Shown: in pieces, positions 1 through 9,566 of the stretch
Position numbering within the stretch: the first letter of the stretch is position 1
How the letters are laid out: the number at the start of each line of letters is the position of its first letter
Made by a program: the position numbers and the translations under genes
The notes under the pieces: model-generated
Database searches by the model: none
Seen by the model: only the letters and a program-made list of their open reading frames with translations
What the model was told of the DNA's origin: nothing
Origin: Nocardioides sp. Root140
GTDB lineage: Bacteria; Actinomycetota; Actinomycetes; Propionibacteriales; Nocardioidaceae
Direction: 5' to 3'
Assembly (NCBI RefSeq): GCF_001426745.1
Contig: NZ_LMFI01000001.1
Span: 1,190,022 to 1,254,021, forward strand
Length of the DNA: 64,000 bases

Positions 1-2
1 CG

Positions 3-266
3 ACCTCGGGTCACGGCGCCCTGGCGATGCCGATCCTGGCGCCGCTGGCCGACTTCGCCGGGGTCTCCCGAGCCATGGTGGTCACCGCGTTCCAGTCGGC
101 CTCGGGGATCGTCAACCTGATCACCCCGACCTCGGCGGTCGTCATGGGTGGACTGGCACTCGCCCGGGTCCGCTACGACCAGTACCTGCGCTTCGTCCTC
201 CCGCTGGTCGGCATCCTGCTGGTCCTCTGCGCGGCGTTCGTCGGCGTCGGCGCGGCGGTCTCCTAG
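3..266 (+). CDS. YfcC/DcuC-type membrane carrier, C-terminal fragment
   Basis: This is the 3' end of a gene cut by the left window edge; the frame is open from base 3 and stops with TAG at 264-266. The visible 87 residues carry two hydrophobic segments and the stretch SGIVNLITPTSAVVMGGLA, which I recognise from YfcC-family (C4-dicarboxylate / basic amino acid antiporter-like) carriers near their C terminus. The substrate cannot be told from this fragment. The next gene starts only two bases after the stop, so the carrier and the universal stress protein probably share a transcript. Family call fairly sure; function open. Confidence 0.7.
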   Translation, partial: TSGHGALAMPILAPLADFAGVSRAMVVTAFQSASGIVNLITPTSAVVMGGLALARVRYDQYLRFVLPLVGILLVLCAAFVGVGAAVS

Positions 267-268
267 TC

Positions 269-1213
269 GTGGGGCGCCTCACGGTGGTTCCTGCACGTGG
301 GCGGATCGTCGCCGCCGTGGCAGGGCAGGACACCCGAGCGCTGGTGGACTTCGTGGCCGAGGAGGCGCTGCGCACGGGTGCCGACCTGCACCTCGTGCAC
401 GTGCCCCAGCTGGCACCGGGTCTCTCGGGACCCTTCGACGTTGACTGGGAGGCCGCCCGGGCCTTCGGTCATCACGTGCTCGCCCGCGCGTCAGCTGACG
501 CCCACGAACTGGTCGGTGGCAGGGTCACGATCACCCACGAGCTCGTGGCGGAGAGCCGCGGGACCGTCACCGACATCGTCGCGCGCTCCGAAGGCGCACG
601 GATGGTCGCGCTGCAGCACAGGCGTCTGACGGGAATCGGTCGGGCGGTCGGCACGTCCACCACACAGGGGGTCGCGTCGCGGTCACACGCACCCGTGGTC
701 TCCGTGCCGGCGTCCTGGCAGCCGGAGAATCGACACCACAGAGTGGTGGTGGCGGTGCACGACCCAGCCGGTGCCGACCACACGTTGCGCACTGCCTTCA
801 CGCTCGCCGGCCAGCGTCAGGATCGGCTGCGCGTCCTCCATGCGTGTTTGCCGTGCGACGGTCACGGGGACGAAGGGGTCCGCCGCGAGGCCGTCCGGGA
901 GGACCGCTTTCGCAACGCGCTCGCCGCGCAGGTGCAGGCGCTGAGGGCGGAGTTCTCAGATGTCAGGGTCGAAATCGAGGTGCGCCACGAGCCGATCGGC
1001 TCAGCGCTGCTCCGTGGGGCGGAGCACGGTGACCTGCTGGTGCTGGGACGCCGTCACCCGCGGCTGCCACTCGCCGCACATCTGGGTCCGGTGAGCCGGC
1101 TGGCCCTGGAAACCAGCACGATCCCGGTGATGTTCGTGGAGACCGTCGCACCCGTGCCGGTGCCAGGGCAACGCGTCGAGACGACCACGTCTCCGGGGCA
1201 GACTCGTCGCTGA
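269..1213 (+). CDS. Universal stress protein, tandem UspA domains
   Basis: A 314-residue protein with a GTG start, two bases after the upstream carrier. It contains two Usp folds in tandem: residues about 8-150, ending with a beta strand in APVVSVPASW, and residues about 155-300, starting HHRVVVAVHDPAG and ending with the strand TIPVMFVE. The segment LLVLGRRHPRLPLAAHLGPVSRLAL is where the nucleotide-binding G-x2-G-x9-G(S/T) motif sits in ATP-binding Usps, but here it is only partly kept, so ATP binding is uncertain. Tandem Usps are frequently placed next to anaerobic or nitrate respiration genes in actinobacteria, which fits the narK-narGHJI block downstream. Confidence 0.8.
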   Translation: MGRLTVVPARGRIVAAVAGQDTRALVDFVAEEALRTGADLHLVHVPQLAPGLSGPFDVDWEAARAFGHHVLARASADAHELVGGRVTITHELVAESRGTVTDIVARSEGARMVALQHRRLTGIGRAVGTSTTQGVASRSHAPVVSVPASWQPENRHHRVVVAVHDPAGADHTLRTAFTLAGQRQDRLRVLHACLPCDGHGDEGVRREAVREDRFRNALAAQVQALRAEFSDVRVEIEVRHEPIGSALLRGAEHGDLLVLGRRHPRLPLAAHLGPVSRLALETSTIPVMFVETVAPVPVPGQRVETTTSPGQTRR

Positions 1214-1301
1214 CGCCCGAGGCAGCGGATGGGCAGACAGGCCGCAGCTGTCGGGACCTTCGGCCCGTGCGGAACGACGACCGCGTTGCGAAGGTGGATG
1301 T

Positions 1302-2564
1302 GTGCACACACCAACGACGAGCAGCATCCAGTCCAGGACCACGGGCGACGGGTCGCCGCGCGAGACGACAGGTTCGCCCTGGCTGATGCTGGCCGTGGCC
1401 ACGCTCGGCTTCGCGGTCAACTTCTGGGCCTGGGCACTGCTCAGCCCCCTTGGGCCGTTGTTCCGCGACAAGGGGACGCTCGGCGCGCTGACGGAGTCCG
1501 ACGTCGCCCTGCTGGTCGCCGTACCGGTCGTCGTCGGGTCGCTGGGCCGAATCGTGGTCGGCGCCCTGACCGACCGCTTCGGGGGACGAGCCATGTTCCC
1601 CCTGGTCTCGGCCGCCACCATCGTGCCGGTGCTGTTCATCGGCTTCTTCGCCCAGACGTCCTACGCCGCACTCCTCTTCGGTGGCTTCTTCCTCGGCATC
1701 GGTGGCACCGCGTTCGCGGTGGGCGTCCCGTTCGTCAATGCGTGGTTCCCGCCGGAGCGACGCGGCCTCGCCGTCGGCATCTTCGGTGCCGGCATGGGTG
1801 GTACGGCCATCAGCGCACTGACCACCGTGAAGCTCTACACCAACGTCGGTGAGCGAGCTCCGTTCCTCATCATGGCCGCAGCGCTCGCGGTGTACGCCGT
1901 CGCCGCGTGGCTGGTGCTTCGCGATGCGCCGGGACGCACGGTTCCCACCACGCCACTGGTGCAACGCCTGTCGGCGACAGCGCGACTTCCGATCACCTGG
2001 CAGGCCAGCCTGCTCTACGCCGTGGCCTTCGGCGGCTACGTCGCGTTCTCGGTCTACCTGCCGTCGTACCTCAAGGTGGCCTACGAGCTGACCCCTGCCG
2101 ACGCTGCGAACCGGATGGCCGGCTTCGTCGTCGTCGCGGTCATCATGCGACCGGTCGGAGGCTGGCTCTCGGACCGGTTCGGAGCCGTCCCGGTCCTTGC
2201 CACCGGCTACGGCGTCGTGGTCATCGGGGCCGGCATCACCGCGACCCAACCCCTCCTCGAGCACGTCGGCACAATCTCGTTCCTGGCCATGGCCGCGGCC
2301 CTCGGAGCCGGGAGCGGCGCGACCTTCGCAATGGTCGCACGAGTGACCGAGCAGTCACGGGTCGGTGGCGTGACCGGAATGGTGGGCGCGGCCGGCGGTC
2401 TCGGCGGGTTCCTGCCGCCGTTGATCATGGGCTACATCTACGGCCGCACGGACTCCTACGCCATCGGCCTGTGGATGTTGTCCGCGACTGCTGCGCTCGC
2501 GCTGGCGTTGACGCTCACCGTGGTCGCCCACACCGCAAGGGCGCACGAGCCTGCCCATGGATGA
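1302..2564 (+). CDS. narK: NarK-type nitrate/nitrite transporter (MFS)
   Basis: A 420-residue major facilitator protein with a GTG start. Twelve hydrophobic segments are recognisable, beginning at WLMLAVATLGFAVNFWAWAL. Family signatures include LGRIVVGALTDRFGGR in the loop between helices 2 and 3 and the glycine-rich nitrate signature around residues 120-170 (GGTAFAVGVPFVNAWFPPERRG, then GAGMGGTA). A second glycine-rich segment, GMVGAAGGLGGFLPP, lies in the C-terminal half. It should bring nitrate to the cytoplasmic active site of the NarGHI reductase encoded 84 bases downstream, and/or export nitrite. No strong start-proximal promoter is evident; 88 bases separate it from the stress-protein gene. 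Confidence 0.92.
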   Translation: MHTPTTSSIQSRTTGDGSPRETTGSPWLMLAVATLGFAVNFWAWALLSPLGPLFRDKGTLGALTESDVALLVAVPVVVGSLGRIVVGALTDRFGGRAMFPLVSAATIVPVLFIGFFAQTSYAALLFGGFFLGIGGTAFAVGVPFVNAWFPPERRGLAVGIFGAGMGGTAISALTTVKLYTNVGERAPFLIMAAALAVYAVAAWLVLRDAPGRTVPTTPLVQRLSATARLPITWQASLLYAVAFGGYVAFSVYLPSYLKVAYELTPADAANRMAGFVVVAVIMRPVGGWLSDRFGAVPVLATGYGVVVIGAGITATQPLLEHVGTISFLAMAAALGAGSGATFAMVARVTEQSRVGGVTGMVGAAGGLGGFLPPLIMGYIYGRTDSYAIGLWMLSATAALALALTLTVVAHTARAHEPAHG

Positions 2565-2575
2565 CCAGTCGCAAC

Positions 2576-2597
2576 CGGACCCTGGGAGTAGGGTCCG
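2576..2597 (+). promoter_or_regulatory. Hairpin between narK and narG
   Basis: CGGACCCT and AGGGTCCG form a perfect 8-bp stem around a 6-base loop, 51 bases before the narG start. No T-run follows, so it could be a weak or partial terminator tuning narG against narK, an operator, or a processing site. Only the symmetry is seen. Confidence 0.4.
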
Positions 2598-2648
2598 AGA
2601 CGTACGGTCCGAAGCACCTCACCCGCAGACGACCAAAGGCAATGCCGC

Positions 2649-5600
2649 GTGAGCAACGAAGTGGAAGAACCGAAGCAACGCAAGCGGAACGCGGCGGGAA
2701 TCGACGGTGGCCTGAGCGACGCTCTGCTGCGCACCCGCCGCTACTTCACGAAGGACAAGGTCTCCGACGACCTGCGCACCGTGCACAGGACCGGTGGTCG
2801 CGACGCGGACGACTTCTACCGGGACCGCTGGAGCCACGACAAGGTGGTCCGCTCCACGCACGGCGTGAACTGCACGGGCTCGTGCTCGTGGAAGGTCTAC
2901 GTCAAGGACGGGATCATCACCTGGGAGACGCAGCAGACCGACTATCCGTCGGTGGGTCCGGACTCCCCGGAGTACGAACCCCGCGGTTGCCCGCGTGGCG
3001 CGGCGTTCTCCTGGTACACCTACTCGCCGACCCGGGTTCGCTATCCCTACGTGCGTGGAGTCCTGCTCCAGATGTTCCGCGAGGCCAAGGCCCAGCACGA
3101 CGGTGACCCGGTCAAGGCGTGGGAGCACATCGTCGAGAATCCGCTGCGGGCCAAGGCCTACAAGTCGGCCCGCGGAAAGGGCGGCCTGGTCCGGGCCACG
3201 TGGGAGGAGGCCAGTGAGATCGTGGCCGCGGCCCACGTCCACACGATCAAGAAGTACGGACCCGACAGGGTCGCCGGCTTCTCGCCGATCCCGGCGATGT
3301 CGATGGTCTCCCACGCCTCGGGGGCCAGGTTCGTGAACCTCATCGGCGGCTCGATGCTCAGCTTCTACGACTGGTACGCCGACCTGCCGGTCGCCTCACC
3401 CCAGGTGTTCGGCGACCAGACCGACGTGCCCGAGTCCGGTGACTGGTGGAACGCCGGCTACCTGATCATGTGGGGCTCCAACCTCCCCGTCACCCGCACA
3501 CCCGACGCGCACTGGATGGCGGAGGCCCGCTACCGCGGCCAGAAGGTGATCGCGGTAGCGCCGGACTACGCGGACAACGTGAAGTTCGCCGACGAGTGGC
3601 TGCCCGCCAAGCCGGGCACCGATGCGGCACTGGCCATGGCGATGGGTCACGTGGTGCTCAAGGAGTTCTTCGTCGACCGGCAGACGCCGTACTTCACGGA
3701 GTACGTCAAGTCCTACACCGACCTGCCCTACCTGGTGAAGCTCGACGAGGCGGCCGACGGCGAGTTCACGGCGGGCAAGTTCCTGACCGCGGCAGACCTG
3801 GCCGCGACCGACGAGGACGAGGAGAACGCCGCGTTCAAGACCGTCCTGATCGACGCACGCACCGGTGAGCCGGTGGTGCCGAACGGCTCGCTCGGGCACC
3901 GGTTCGGCGACTCCGGCGTCGGCAAGTGGAACCTCGAGCTCGGTGACGTCGACCCGCGGCTCTCACTCCTCGACGCCGGCACCGACGGCGAGACCGTGCT
4001 GGTGCGGATGCCGCGCTTCGACACCCCAGACGGCGCGGCCGCCGACCTGCCACGCGGTGTGCCGGTCCGACGCGTCGACGGCCACCTGGTCACCACCGTC
4101 TTCGACCTGCTCCTCGCGCAGTACGGCGTCGGCCGGGACGGGCTGCCGGGGGAGTGGGCCAGCGGCTACGACGACGCGGAGTCGCCGTACACACCCGCGT
4201 GGCAGGAGGCCATCACCGGCGTACCAGCCTCGACCGCTGCCCGCATCGGCCGCGAGTTCGCCGCCAACGCCGAGGAGTCCAAGGGCCGATCGATGATCGT
4301 GATGGGCGCGGGGACCAACCACTGGTTCCACTCCGACACGATCTACCGCGCCTTCCTCACCCTCACCAACCTCACCGGCTGCCAGGGCGTCAACGGCGGT
4401 GGCTGGGCACACTACGTCGGGCAGGAGAAGGTGCGGCCCCTCACCGGCTACACCCAGATAGCCAACGCGCTGGACTGGAACAGGCCACCGCGCAACATGA
4501 TCCAGACGGCGTACTGGTACCTCCACACCAACCAGTTCCGCTACGACCAGTTCGGGGCCGACACCCTCAGCGCGACCACCGGCAAGGGTCAGCTCGCGGG
4601 GAAGTCCACGGCCGATGTCATCGCGCAGAGCGCGCGGATGGGCTGGATGCCGTCGTACCCCACCTTCGACCGGAACCCTCTCGACCTCAGCGACGATGCC
4701 GCTGCGGCCGGCAAGCCGGTGGGGGAGTACGTCGTCGAGCAGCTCAAGTCCGGCGAGCTCGACTTCGCCGGCGAGGATCCCGACGCGCCACAGAACTACC
4801 CGCGCATCCTGTCGATCTGGCGGGCCAACCTGCTCGGCTCGTCGGGCAAGGGCAACGAGTACTTCCTCAAGCACCTGCTCGGCACCGACTCGTCGGTGCG
4901 GGCGACCGAGGCACCCGAGGACCAACGCCCCGTCGACGTGACGTGGCGAGACGTTGCGCCCGAGGGCAAGCTCGACCTGCTGATGACGATCGACTTCCGG
5001 CAGACCAGCACGACGATCTTCTCGGACGTCGTCCTGCCGGCGGCGACCTGGTACGAGAAGCACGACCTCAACACCACCGACATGCACCCGTTCGTGCACT
5101 CCTTCAACCCGGCGATCGCACCGCCGTGGCAGACCCGCACCGACTGGGACGCGTGGCAGACGATCGCGGAGAAGTTCAGCGACCTGGCCACCACTCACCT
5201 CGGTGTGCGCAAGGACGTCGTGGCGGTGCCACTGACGCACGACACCCCGGACGCGATGGCCAACCCGCACGGCGTCGTACGCGACTGGAAGAAGGGCGAG
5301 TGCGAGCCGATCCCGGGCGTCACGATGCCCAAGCTGGTCGAGGTCGAGCGCGACTACGGTGCGGTCCACGAGAAGATGAACGCGCTCGGGCCACTGGTCG
5401 ACACCCTCGGCGCCACCACCAAGGGAGTCACGTTCGAGCTCGGCAAGCAGGTCGACTACCTGCGGGCGAAGAACGGCGCCGTTCGCGGTGGTGTCGCCGA
5501 TGGTCGACCGTCGCTGAAGAAGGACATCAACGTCTGCGAGGCGATCCTCGCGATGTCCGGGACCACCAACGGACACCTGGCCACCCAGGGCTTCAAGACG

Positions 5601-6401
5601 CTCGAGAAGCGCACCGGCGTGCGACTGGCCGACCTGGCCGAGGAGCACGAGGGCAAGCAGATCACCTTCGCCGACACCCAGGGCCCGCCGGTGCCGGTGA
5701 TCACCTCACCGGAGTGGTCGGGCTCCGAGACCGGCGGCCGGCGCTACTCGCCGTTCACCATCAACGTGGAGCGCAAGAAGCCCTGGCACACGCTGACAGG
5801 ACGGATGCACTTCTACCTCGACCACGACTGGATGACCGAGCTCGGCGAGGGCCTGCCGATCTACCGTCCGCCGCTCAACATGGCGGCTCTCTTCGCTGAG
5901 CCTGTCCTTGGCGACGTGTCCGACGGTTCGAACGGCCAGGTCGAGGGGCTGACCGTGCGCTACCTGACCCCGCACAACAAGTGGTCGATCCACTCCGAAT
6001 ACCAGGACAACCTGTTCATGCTGTCCCTCTCGCGCGGCGGGCAGAACATCTGGATGAGCGACCGGGACGCAGTGAAGGTCGGCATCAAGGACAACGACTG
6101 GATCGAGGCGGTCAACCGCAACGGCGTCGTCGTGGCGCGGGCGATCGTGTCGCACCGGATGCCCGAGGGAACCGTGTACATGTACCACGCCCAGGACCGG
6201 CTCATCGACGTACCGCTCGCGGAGACCTCCGGCAAGCGAGGGGGCATCCACAACTCGCTGACCCGACTGCTCGTGAAGCCGTCGCACCTGATCGGCGGGT
6301 ACGCCCAGTTGACCTACGCGTTCAACTATCTCGGCCCCACCGGCAACCAACGTGACGAGGTCACCATCATCCGCAAGCGCAGCCAGGACGTGACGTACTG
6401 A
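2649..6401 (+). CDS. narG: Respiratory nitrate reductase alpha subunit
   Basis: NarG, 1250 residues (the usual length is about 1230-1250), GTG start. It is the molybdenum bis-MGD catalytic subunit that reduces nitrate to nitrite with electrons from NarH and NarI. The FS0 4Fe-4S ligands are visible as His71, Cys75, Cys79 and Cys114, with the same 4/4/35 spacing as the E. coli enzyme. The molybdenum-ligating aspartate lies in FYDWYADLP (about Asp241), followed by the conserved QTDVPESGDWWN. No twin-arginine motif is obvious near the N terminus; RKRNAAGI and the RRYF segment lie where NarG carries its vestigial leader, consistent with a cytoplasm-facing complex. First gene of narGHJI. Confidence 0.97.
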   Translation: MSNEVEEPKQRKRNAAGIDGGLSDALLRTRRYFTKDKVSDDLRTVHRTGGRDADDFYRDRWSHDKVVRSTHGVNCTGSCSWKVYVKDGIITWETQQTDYPSVGPDSPEYEPRGCPRGAAFSWYTYSPTRVRYPYVRGVLLQMFREAKAQHDGDPVKAWEHIVENPLRAKAYKSARGKGGLVRATWEEASEIVAAAHVHTIKKYGPDRVAGFSPIPAMSMVSHASGARFVNLIGGSMLSFYDWYADLPVASPQVFGDQTDVPESGDWWNAGYLIMWGSNLPVTRTPDAHWMAEARYRGQKVIAVAPDYADNVKFADEWLPAKPGTDAALAMAMGHVVLKEFFVDRQTPYFTEYVKSYTDLPYLVKLDEAADGEFTAGKFLTAADLAATDEDEENAAFKTVLIDARTGEPVVPNGSLGHRFGDSGVGKWNLELGDVDPRLSLLDAGTDGETVLVRMPRFDTPDGAAADLPRGVPVRRVDGHLVTTVFDLLLAQYGVGRDGLPGEWASGYDDAESPYTPAWQEAITGVPASTAARIGREFAANAEESKGRSMIVMGAGTNHWFHSDTIYRAFLTLTNLTGCQGVNGGGWAHYVGQEKVRPLTGYTQIANALDWNRPPRNMIQTAYWYLHTNQFRYDQFGADTLSATTGKGQLAGKSTADVIAQSARMGWMPSYPTFDRNPLDLSDDAAAAGKPVGEYVVEQLKSGELDFAGEDPDAPQNYPRILSIWRANLLGSSGKGNEYFLKHLLGTDSSVRATEAPEDQRPVDVTWRDVAPEGKLDLLMTIDFRQTSTTIFSDVVLPAATWYEKHDLNTTDMHPFVHSFNPAIAPPWQTRTDWDAWQTIAEKFSDLATTHLGVRKDVVAVPLTHDTPDAMANPHGVVRDWKKGECEPIPGVTMPKLVEVERDYGAVHEKMNALGPLVDTLGATTKGVTFELGKQVDYLRAKNGAVRGGVADGRPSLKKDINVCEAILAMSGTTNGHLATQGFKTLEKRTGVRLADLAEEHEGKQITFADTQGPPVPVITSPEWSGSETGGRRYSPFTINVERKKPWHTLTGRMHFYLDHDWMTELGEGLPIYRPPLNMAALFAEPVLGDVSDGSNGQVEGLTVRYLTPHNKWSIHSEYQDNLFMLSLSRGGQNIWMSDRDAVKVGIKDNDWIEAVNRNGVVVARAIVSHRMPEGTVYMYHAQDRLIDVPLAETSGKRGGIHNSLTRLLVKPSHLIGGYAQLTYAFNYLGPTGNQRDEVTIIRKRSQDVTY

Positions 6402-6403
6402 TG

Positions 6404-6447
6404 GGTCTCGATACGACGCTCGCTGGCGCTCGCGTCACTCGACCACC
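6404..6447. repeat. Extragenic imperfect palindrome between narG and narH
   Basis: The 60-base narG-narH gap is almost filled by one imperfect palindrome that begins GGTCTCGATACGACGC, has a GC-rich centre rich in CGCT, and ends GCGTCACTCGACCACC. The inner GACGC/GCGTC and outer GGT..TCGA/TCGA..ACC arms pair. From memory it resembles a dispersed extragenic palindrome common in Nocardioides and relatives. Its right edge runs into the GAGGGGG that serves as the narH ribosome-binding site. Confidence 0.6.
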
Positions 6448-6461
6448 GAGGGGGCACTGAC

Positions 6462-8111
6462 ATGCGTGTGATGGCACAGATGGCGATGGTGATGAACCTC
6501 GACAAGTGCATCGGCTGCCACACCTGCTCGGTCACCTGCAAGCAGGCGTGGACCAACAGGTCGGGCACGGAGTACATCTGGTTCAACAACGTGGAGACCC
6601 GGCCCGGACTCGGCTACCCGCGGACGTACGAGGACCAGACGAAGTGGAAGGGCGGCTGGGAGCTCAACAAGAACGGTCGGATGAAGCTCAAGGGCGGTGG
6701 ACGCTTCAAGAGCCTCGTGACCATCTTCTCCAACCCCAAGCTGCCCTCGATCGACGAGTACTACGAGCCGTGGACCTATGACTACGCCACGCTCACCGAC
6801 GCCCCCGCGCAGGAGCACACGCCGGTCGCCCGCCCGAAGTCCCTGATCAGCGGCAAGAACATGAAGATCTCGTGGTCGGCCAACTGGGACGACGACCTGG
6901 GCGGCTCCACCGAGACCGCGCACCGCGATCCGATGCTGGCCAAGATCGCCGACAAGGTGAAGTTCGAGTTCGAGCAGACCTTCATGTTCTACCTGCCGCG
7001 GATCTGCGAACACTGCCTGAACCCGTCGTGCGCGGCGTCGTGCCCCAGCGGCGCGATCTACAAGCGCGAGGAGGACGGCATCGTCCTGGTCGACCAGGAC
7101 AAGTGCCGCGGCTGGCGCAAGTGCGTCTCCGGGTGCCCCTACAAGAAGATCTACTTCAACCACCGCACCGGCAAGGCGGAGAAGTGCACGTTCTGCTTCC
7201 CGCGCATCGAAGTGGGCCTGCCCACCGTGTGTGCCGAGACGTGTGTCGGCCGGCTGCGCTACATCGGCCTGATGCTGTACGACGCCGACAAGGTGCTCGA
7301 GGCGGCCTCGACGGAGGACGAGCACGGGCTCTACGAGGCCCAGCGCGATGTCTTCCTCGACCCGTTCGACCCCGAGGTGATGCGCGAGGCCGAGAAGGCG
7401 GGCATCGCCCGTGACTGGATCGATGCCGCGCAGCGCTCACCGATCTACGCACTGATCAACACCTTCCGGGTGGCCCTGCCGTTGCATCCGGAGTACCGCA
7501 CGATGCCGATGGTCTGGTACATCCCGCCGCTGTCACCGGTCGTCGACGTGGTCCAGGAGACGGGGGAGGACGCCGAGGACAAGGGCAACCTCTTCGCTGC
7601 CATCGACGCGCTGCGGATCCCGGTCGAGTACCTCGCCGAGCTGTTCACCGCCGGAGACGTCGCACCGGTCGATGCCGTGCTCAAGAAACTGGCCGCGATG
7701 CGCTGCTACATGCGCGACATCAACATGGGCCGAGAGCCCGACGCCTCCATCCCGGCCGCGGTCGGGATGAGCGAGGAGGAGATGTACGACATGTACCGAC
7801 TCCTCGCGATCGCCAAGTACGACGAGCGCTACGTCATCCCGTCGGCGCACACCGAGCAGGCGCACTCGCTCGAGGAGCTCGGCACGGAGTGCGCGGTGAG
7901 TGAGTACGGCGGTGGGCAGCACGACCTCTTCGGCGAGGGCTCCGGAACGCCGACACCGATCGCCGTGGAGAACTTCGAGATGCTGCAGGACCGGCAGACC
8001 TCCGACTCGCTCGCCGGGCCTGAGAACAAGCGCGCCCGGGTGAACCTGCTCAACTGGGACGGCAAGGGGTCCCCTCCCGGACTGTTCCCGCCGAAGGGAC
8101 CGGACTCGTGA
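6462..8111 (+). CDS. narH: Respiratory nitrate reductase beta subunit
   Basis: NarH, 549 residues, the electron-transfer subunit with four iron-sulfur clusters. The first Cys set is C16-x2-C19-x2-C22-x3-C26. A second block reads CEHCLNPSCAASCP, and a third CRGWRKCVSGCP, where tryptophan replaces one cysteine; this substitution is what makes FS4 a 3Fe-4S cluster in the family. Further cysteines lie in KCTFCFPRI and VCAETCVGR. It is somewhat longer than the E. coli protein (about 512), with extra residues at the C terminus. It overlaps narJ by four bases (GTGA), indicating translational coupling. Confidence 0.97.
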   Translation: MRVMAQMAMVMNLDKCIGCHTCSVTCKQAWTNRSGTEYIWFNNVETRPGLGYPRTYEDQTKWKGGWELNKNGRMKLKGGGRFKSLVTIFSNPKLPSIDEYYEPWTYDYATLTDAPAQEHTPVARPKSLISGKNMKISWSANWDDDLGGSTETAHRDPMLAKIADKVKFEFEQTFMFYLPRICEHCLNPSCAASCPSGAIYKREEDGIVLVDQDKCRGWRKCVSGCPYKKIYFNHRTGKAEKCTFCFPRIEVGLPTVCAETCVGRLRYIGLMLYDADKVLEAASTEDEHGLYEAQRDVFLDPFDPEVMREAEKAGIARDWIDAAQRSPIYALINTFRVALPLHPEYRTMPMVWYIPPLSPVVDVVQETGEDAEDKGNLFAAIDALRIPVEYLAELFTAGDVAPVDAVLKKLAAMRCYMRDINMGREPDASIPAAVGMSEEEMYDMYRLLAIAKYDERYVIPSAHTEQAHSLEELGTECAVSEYGGGQHDLFGEGSGTPTPIAVENFEMLQDRQTSDSLAGPENKRARVNLLNWDGKGSPPGLFPPKGPDS

Positions 8112-8812
8112 GCCGCCTGCGGAACCGTCGCTCGTCGTTGACGACCGAGCAGCTGACGGTCGTCTGGCAGTCGACGTCGCTCCTGCTCGGCTACCCCGAC
8201 GAGCATCTCCTCGGGCAGCTCGACCTCGTCGACGCCGCCTCGCACGAGCTGCCGGCCGCCGTCGGCGACCCCCTCCGCAGGTTCGTGGTGCACCTCCGCA
8301 CCACCCCGCTGGACCAGGTCCAGGAGGACTACGTAGAGACCTTCGACAACCGCCGGCGCTGCAACCTCTTCCTCACCTACTTCGCCCACGGCGACACGCG
8401 CAAACGGGGGATGGCGCTGCTCAGGTTCAAGCAGACCTACCTCGACTCGGGGTTCGTGCTCGACGAGTCCGAGCTGCCGGACCACCTGGCCGTGGTCCTG
8501 GAGTACGCCGCCACCTGTGACCAGGCGCTCGGCCGAGGGCTCATGCTCGACCACCGGGCGGGACTCGAGCTGCTGCGGATCTCGTTGCGCGACATGCGCA
8601 AGCCCTGGGCCGACGTACTCGATGCGGTCACCGCCACGCTGCCCCCGTTGCGGGGCGACGAGCGTGACGCCGTACGCCGGCTGGCCGCCGAAGGACCTCC
8701 CGAGGAGGAGGTCGGCCTGGCACCCTTCGCCACGCCGGCGTTCAGCCCCGGCGCGCCGGACGAGTCGCCCACCCTGTTGCCCATGCCGTCGTTCCCCGGA
8801 GCCCGCCGATGA
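8108..8812 (+). CDS. narJ: Nitrate reductase assembly chaperone
   Basis: NarJ, 234 residues, GTG start overlapping the narH stop and itself overlapping narI by four bases. NarJ/TorD-family chaperones are all-helical proteins that hold apo-NarG until the molybdenum cofactor and FS0 are inserted. The family pattern YVETFDNRRRCNLFLTYFAHGDTRKRG, followed by an aspartate/glutamate-rich helix (DESELPDHLAVVLEYAA), is clear at residues about 75-135. The C-terminal 40 residues are Pro/Glu-rich and probably disordered. Its position between narH and narI is the canonical operon order. Confidence 0.95.
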   Translation: MSRLRNRRSSLTTEQLTVVWQSTSLLLGYPDEHLLGQLDLVDAASHELPAAVGDPLRRFVVHLRTTPLDQVQEDYVETFDNRRRCNLFLTYFAHGDTRKRGMALLRFKQTYLDSGFVLDESELPDHLAVVLEYAATCDQALGRGLMLDHRAGLELLRISLRDMRKPWADVLDAVTATLPPLRGDERDAVRRLAAEGPPEEEVGLAPFATPAFSPGAPDESPTLLPMPSFPGARR

Positions 8813-9540
8813 GCACGTTCCTGTGGGTCGTGGTGCCCTACGTCTGCCTGACCGTCTTCGTCCTGGGTCACGCGTGGCGCTACCACTACGACAAGTTCGG
8901 CTGGACGACGCGCTCGTCGCAGCTCTATGAGCGGAAGCTGCTGCGCATCGGTAGCCCGCTGTTCCACTTCGGCATGCTCGGGGTCGTCGGAGGCCATGTG
9001 ATCGGTCTCCTCGTGCCACGGTCCTGGACGAAGGCGGTCGGCATCGGCGACCACCTCTACCACGTCGTCGCCGTCACCGGGGGCCTCGTGGCAGGCGTCA
9101 TGGCAGTCGTCGGGATGGCCATCCTGATCTACCGCCGGCGCACCGTGGGGCCGGTCTTCTCGGCCACCACCGCGATGGACAAGGTCATGTACCTCTTCCT
9201 CGGGGCAGCGATCCTCCTGGGGATGTGGAACACCATCGCCGGCTCGATCTTCACCCTCGGCGGGGAGTACAACTACCGGGAGGGCGTCTCGGTCTGGTAC
9301 CGCTCTTTCCTTGCCTTCCAACCGGATGCCGGCCTCATGGCAGACGCACCCCTCGGCTTCCAGCTGCACGCGCTGGTGGCCTTCGGTCTCTTCGCGCTGT
9401 GGCCATTCACCCGCCTGGTGCACGTGTTCAGTGCCCCGGTCGGCTATCTCACCCGCCCCTACATCGTCTACCGCAGTCGTGACGACCAACAGCTGGGCAG
9501 CCACACTCCGCGTCGCGGCTGGGACCGGATCAACAAATGA
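8809..9540 (+). CDS. narI: Respiratory nitrate reductase gamma subunit (cytochrome b)
   Basis: NarI, 243 residues, the membrane anchor that oxidises menaquinol and passes electrons through two b haems to NarH. About five transmembrane segments are seen, the first at FLWVVVPYVCLTVFVLGHAWRY. Candidate haem ligand histidines lie in helix 2 (FHFGMLGVVGGHVIGL) and in the last helix (LHALVAFGLFALWPFTRLVHVFS). The ARPYIVYR-like end (TRPYIVYRSR) is typical of the family. It overlaps narJ by four bases; the cupin gene follows after 26 bases and probably belongs to the same transcript. Confidence 0.96.
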   Translation: MSTFLWVVVPYVCLTVFVLGHAWRYHYDKFGWTTRSSQLYERKLLRIGSPLFHFGMLGVVGGHVIGLLVPRSWTKAVGIGDHLYHVVAVTGGLVAGVMAVVGMAILIYRRRTVGPVFSATTAMDKVMYLFLGAAILLGMWNTIAGSIFTLGGEYNYREGVSVWYRSFLAFQPDAGLMADAPLGFQLHALVAFGLFALWPFTRLVHVFSAPVGYLTRPYIVYRSRDDQQLGSHTPRRGWDRINK

Positions 9541-9566
9541 GTTCCATCCAACATTGAGGAGACGCC

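Noticed and set aside
3963..5648. 561-residue open frame antisense to narG
   Set aside because: It mirrors the third-base GC pattern of narG and has no family motifs.
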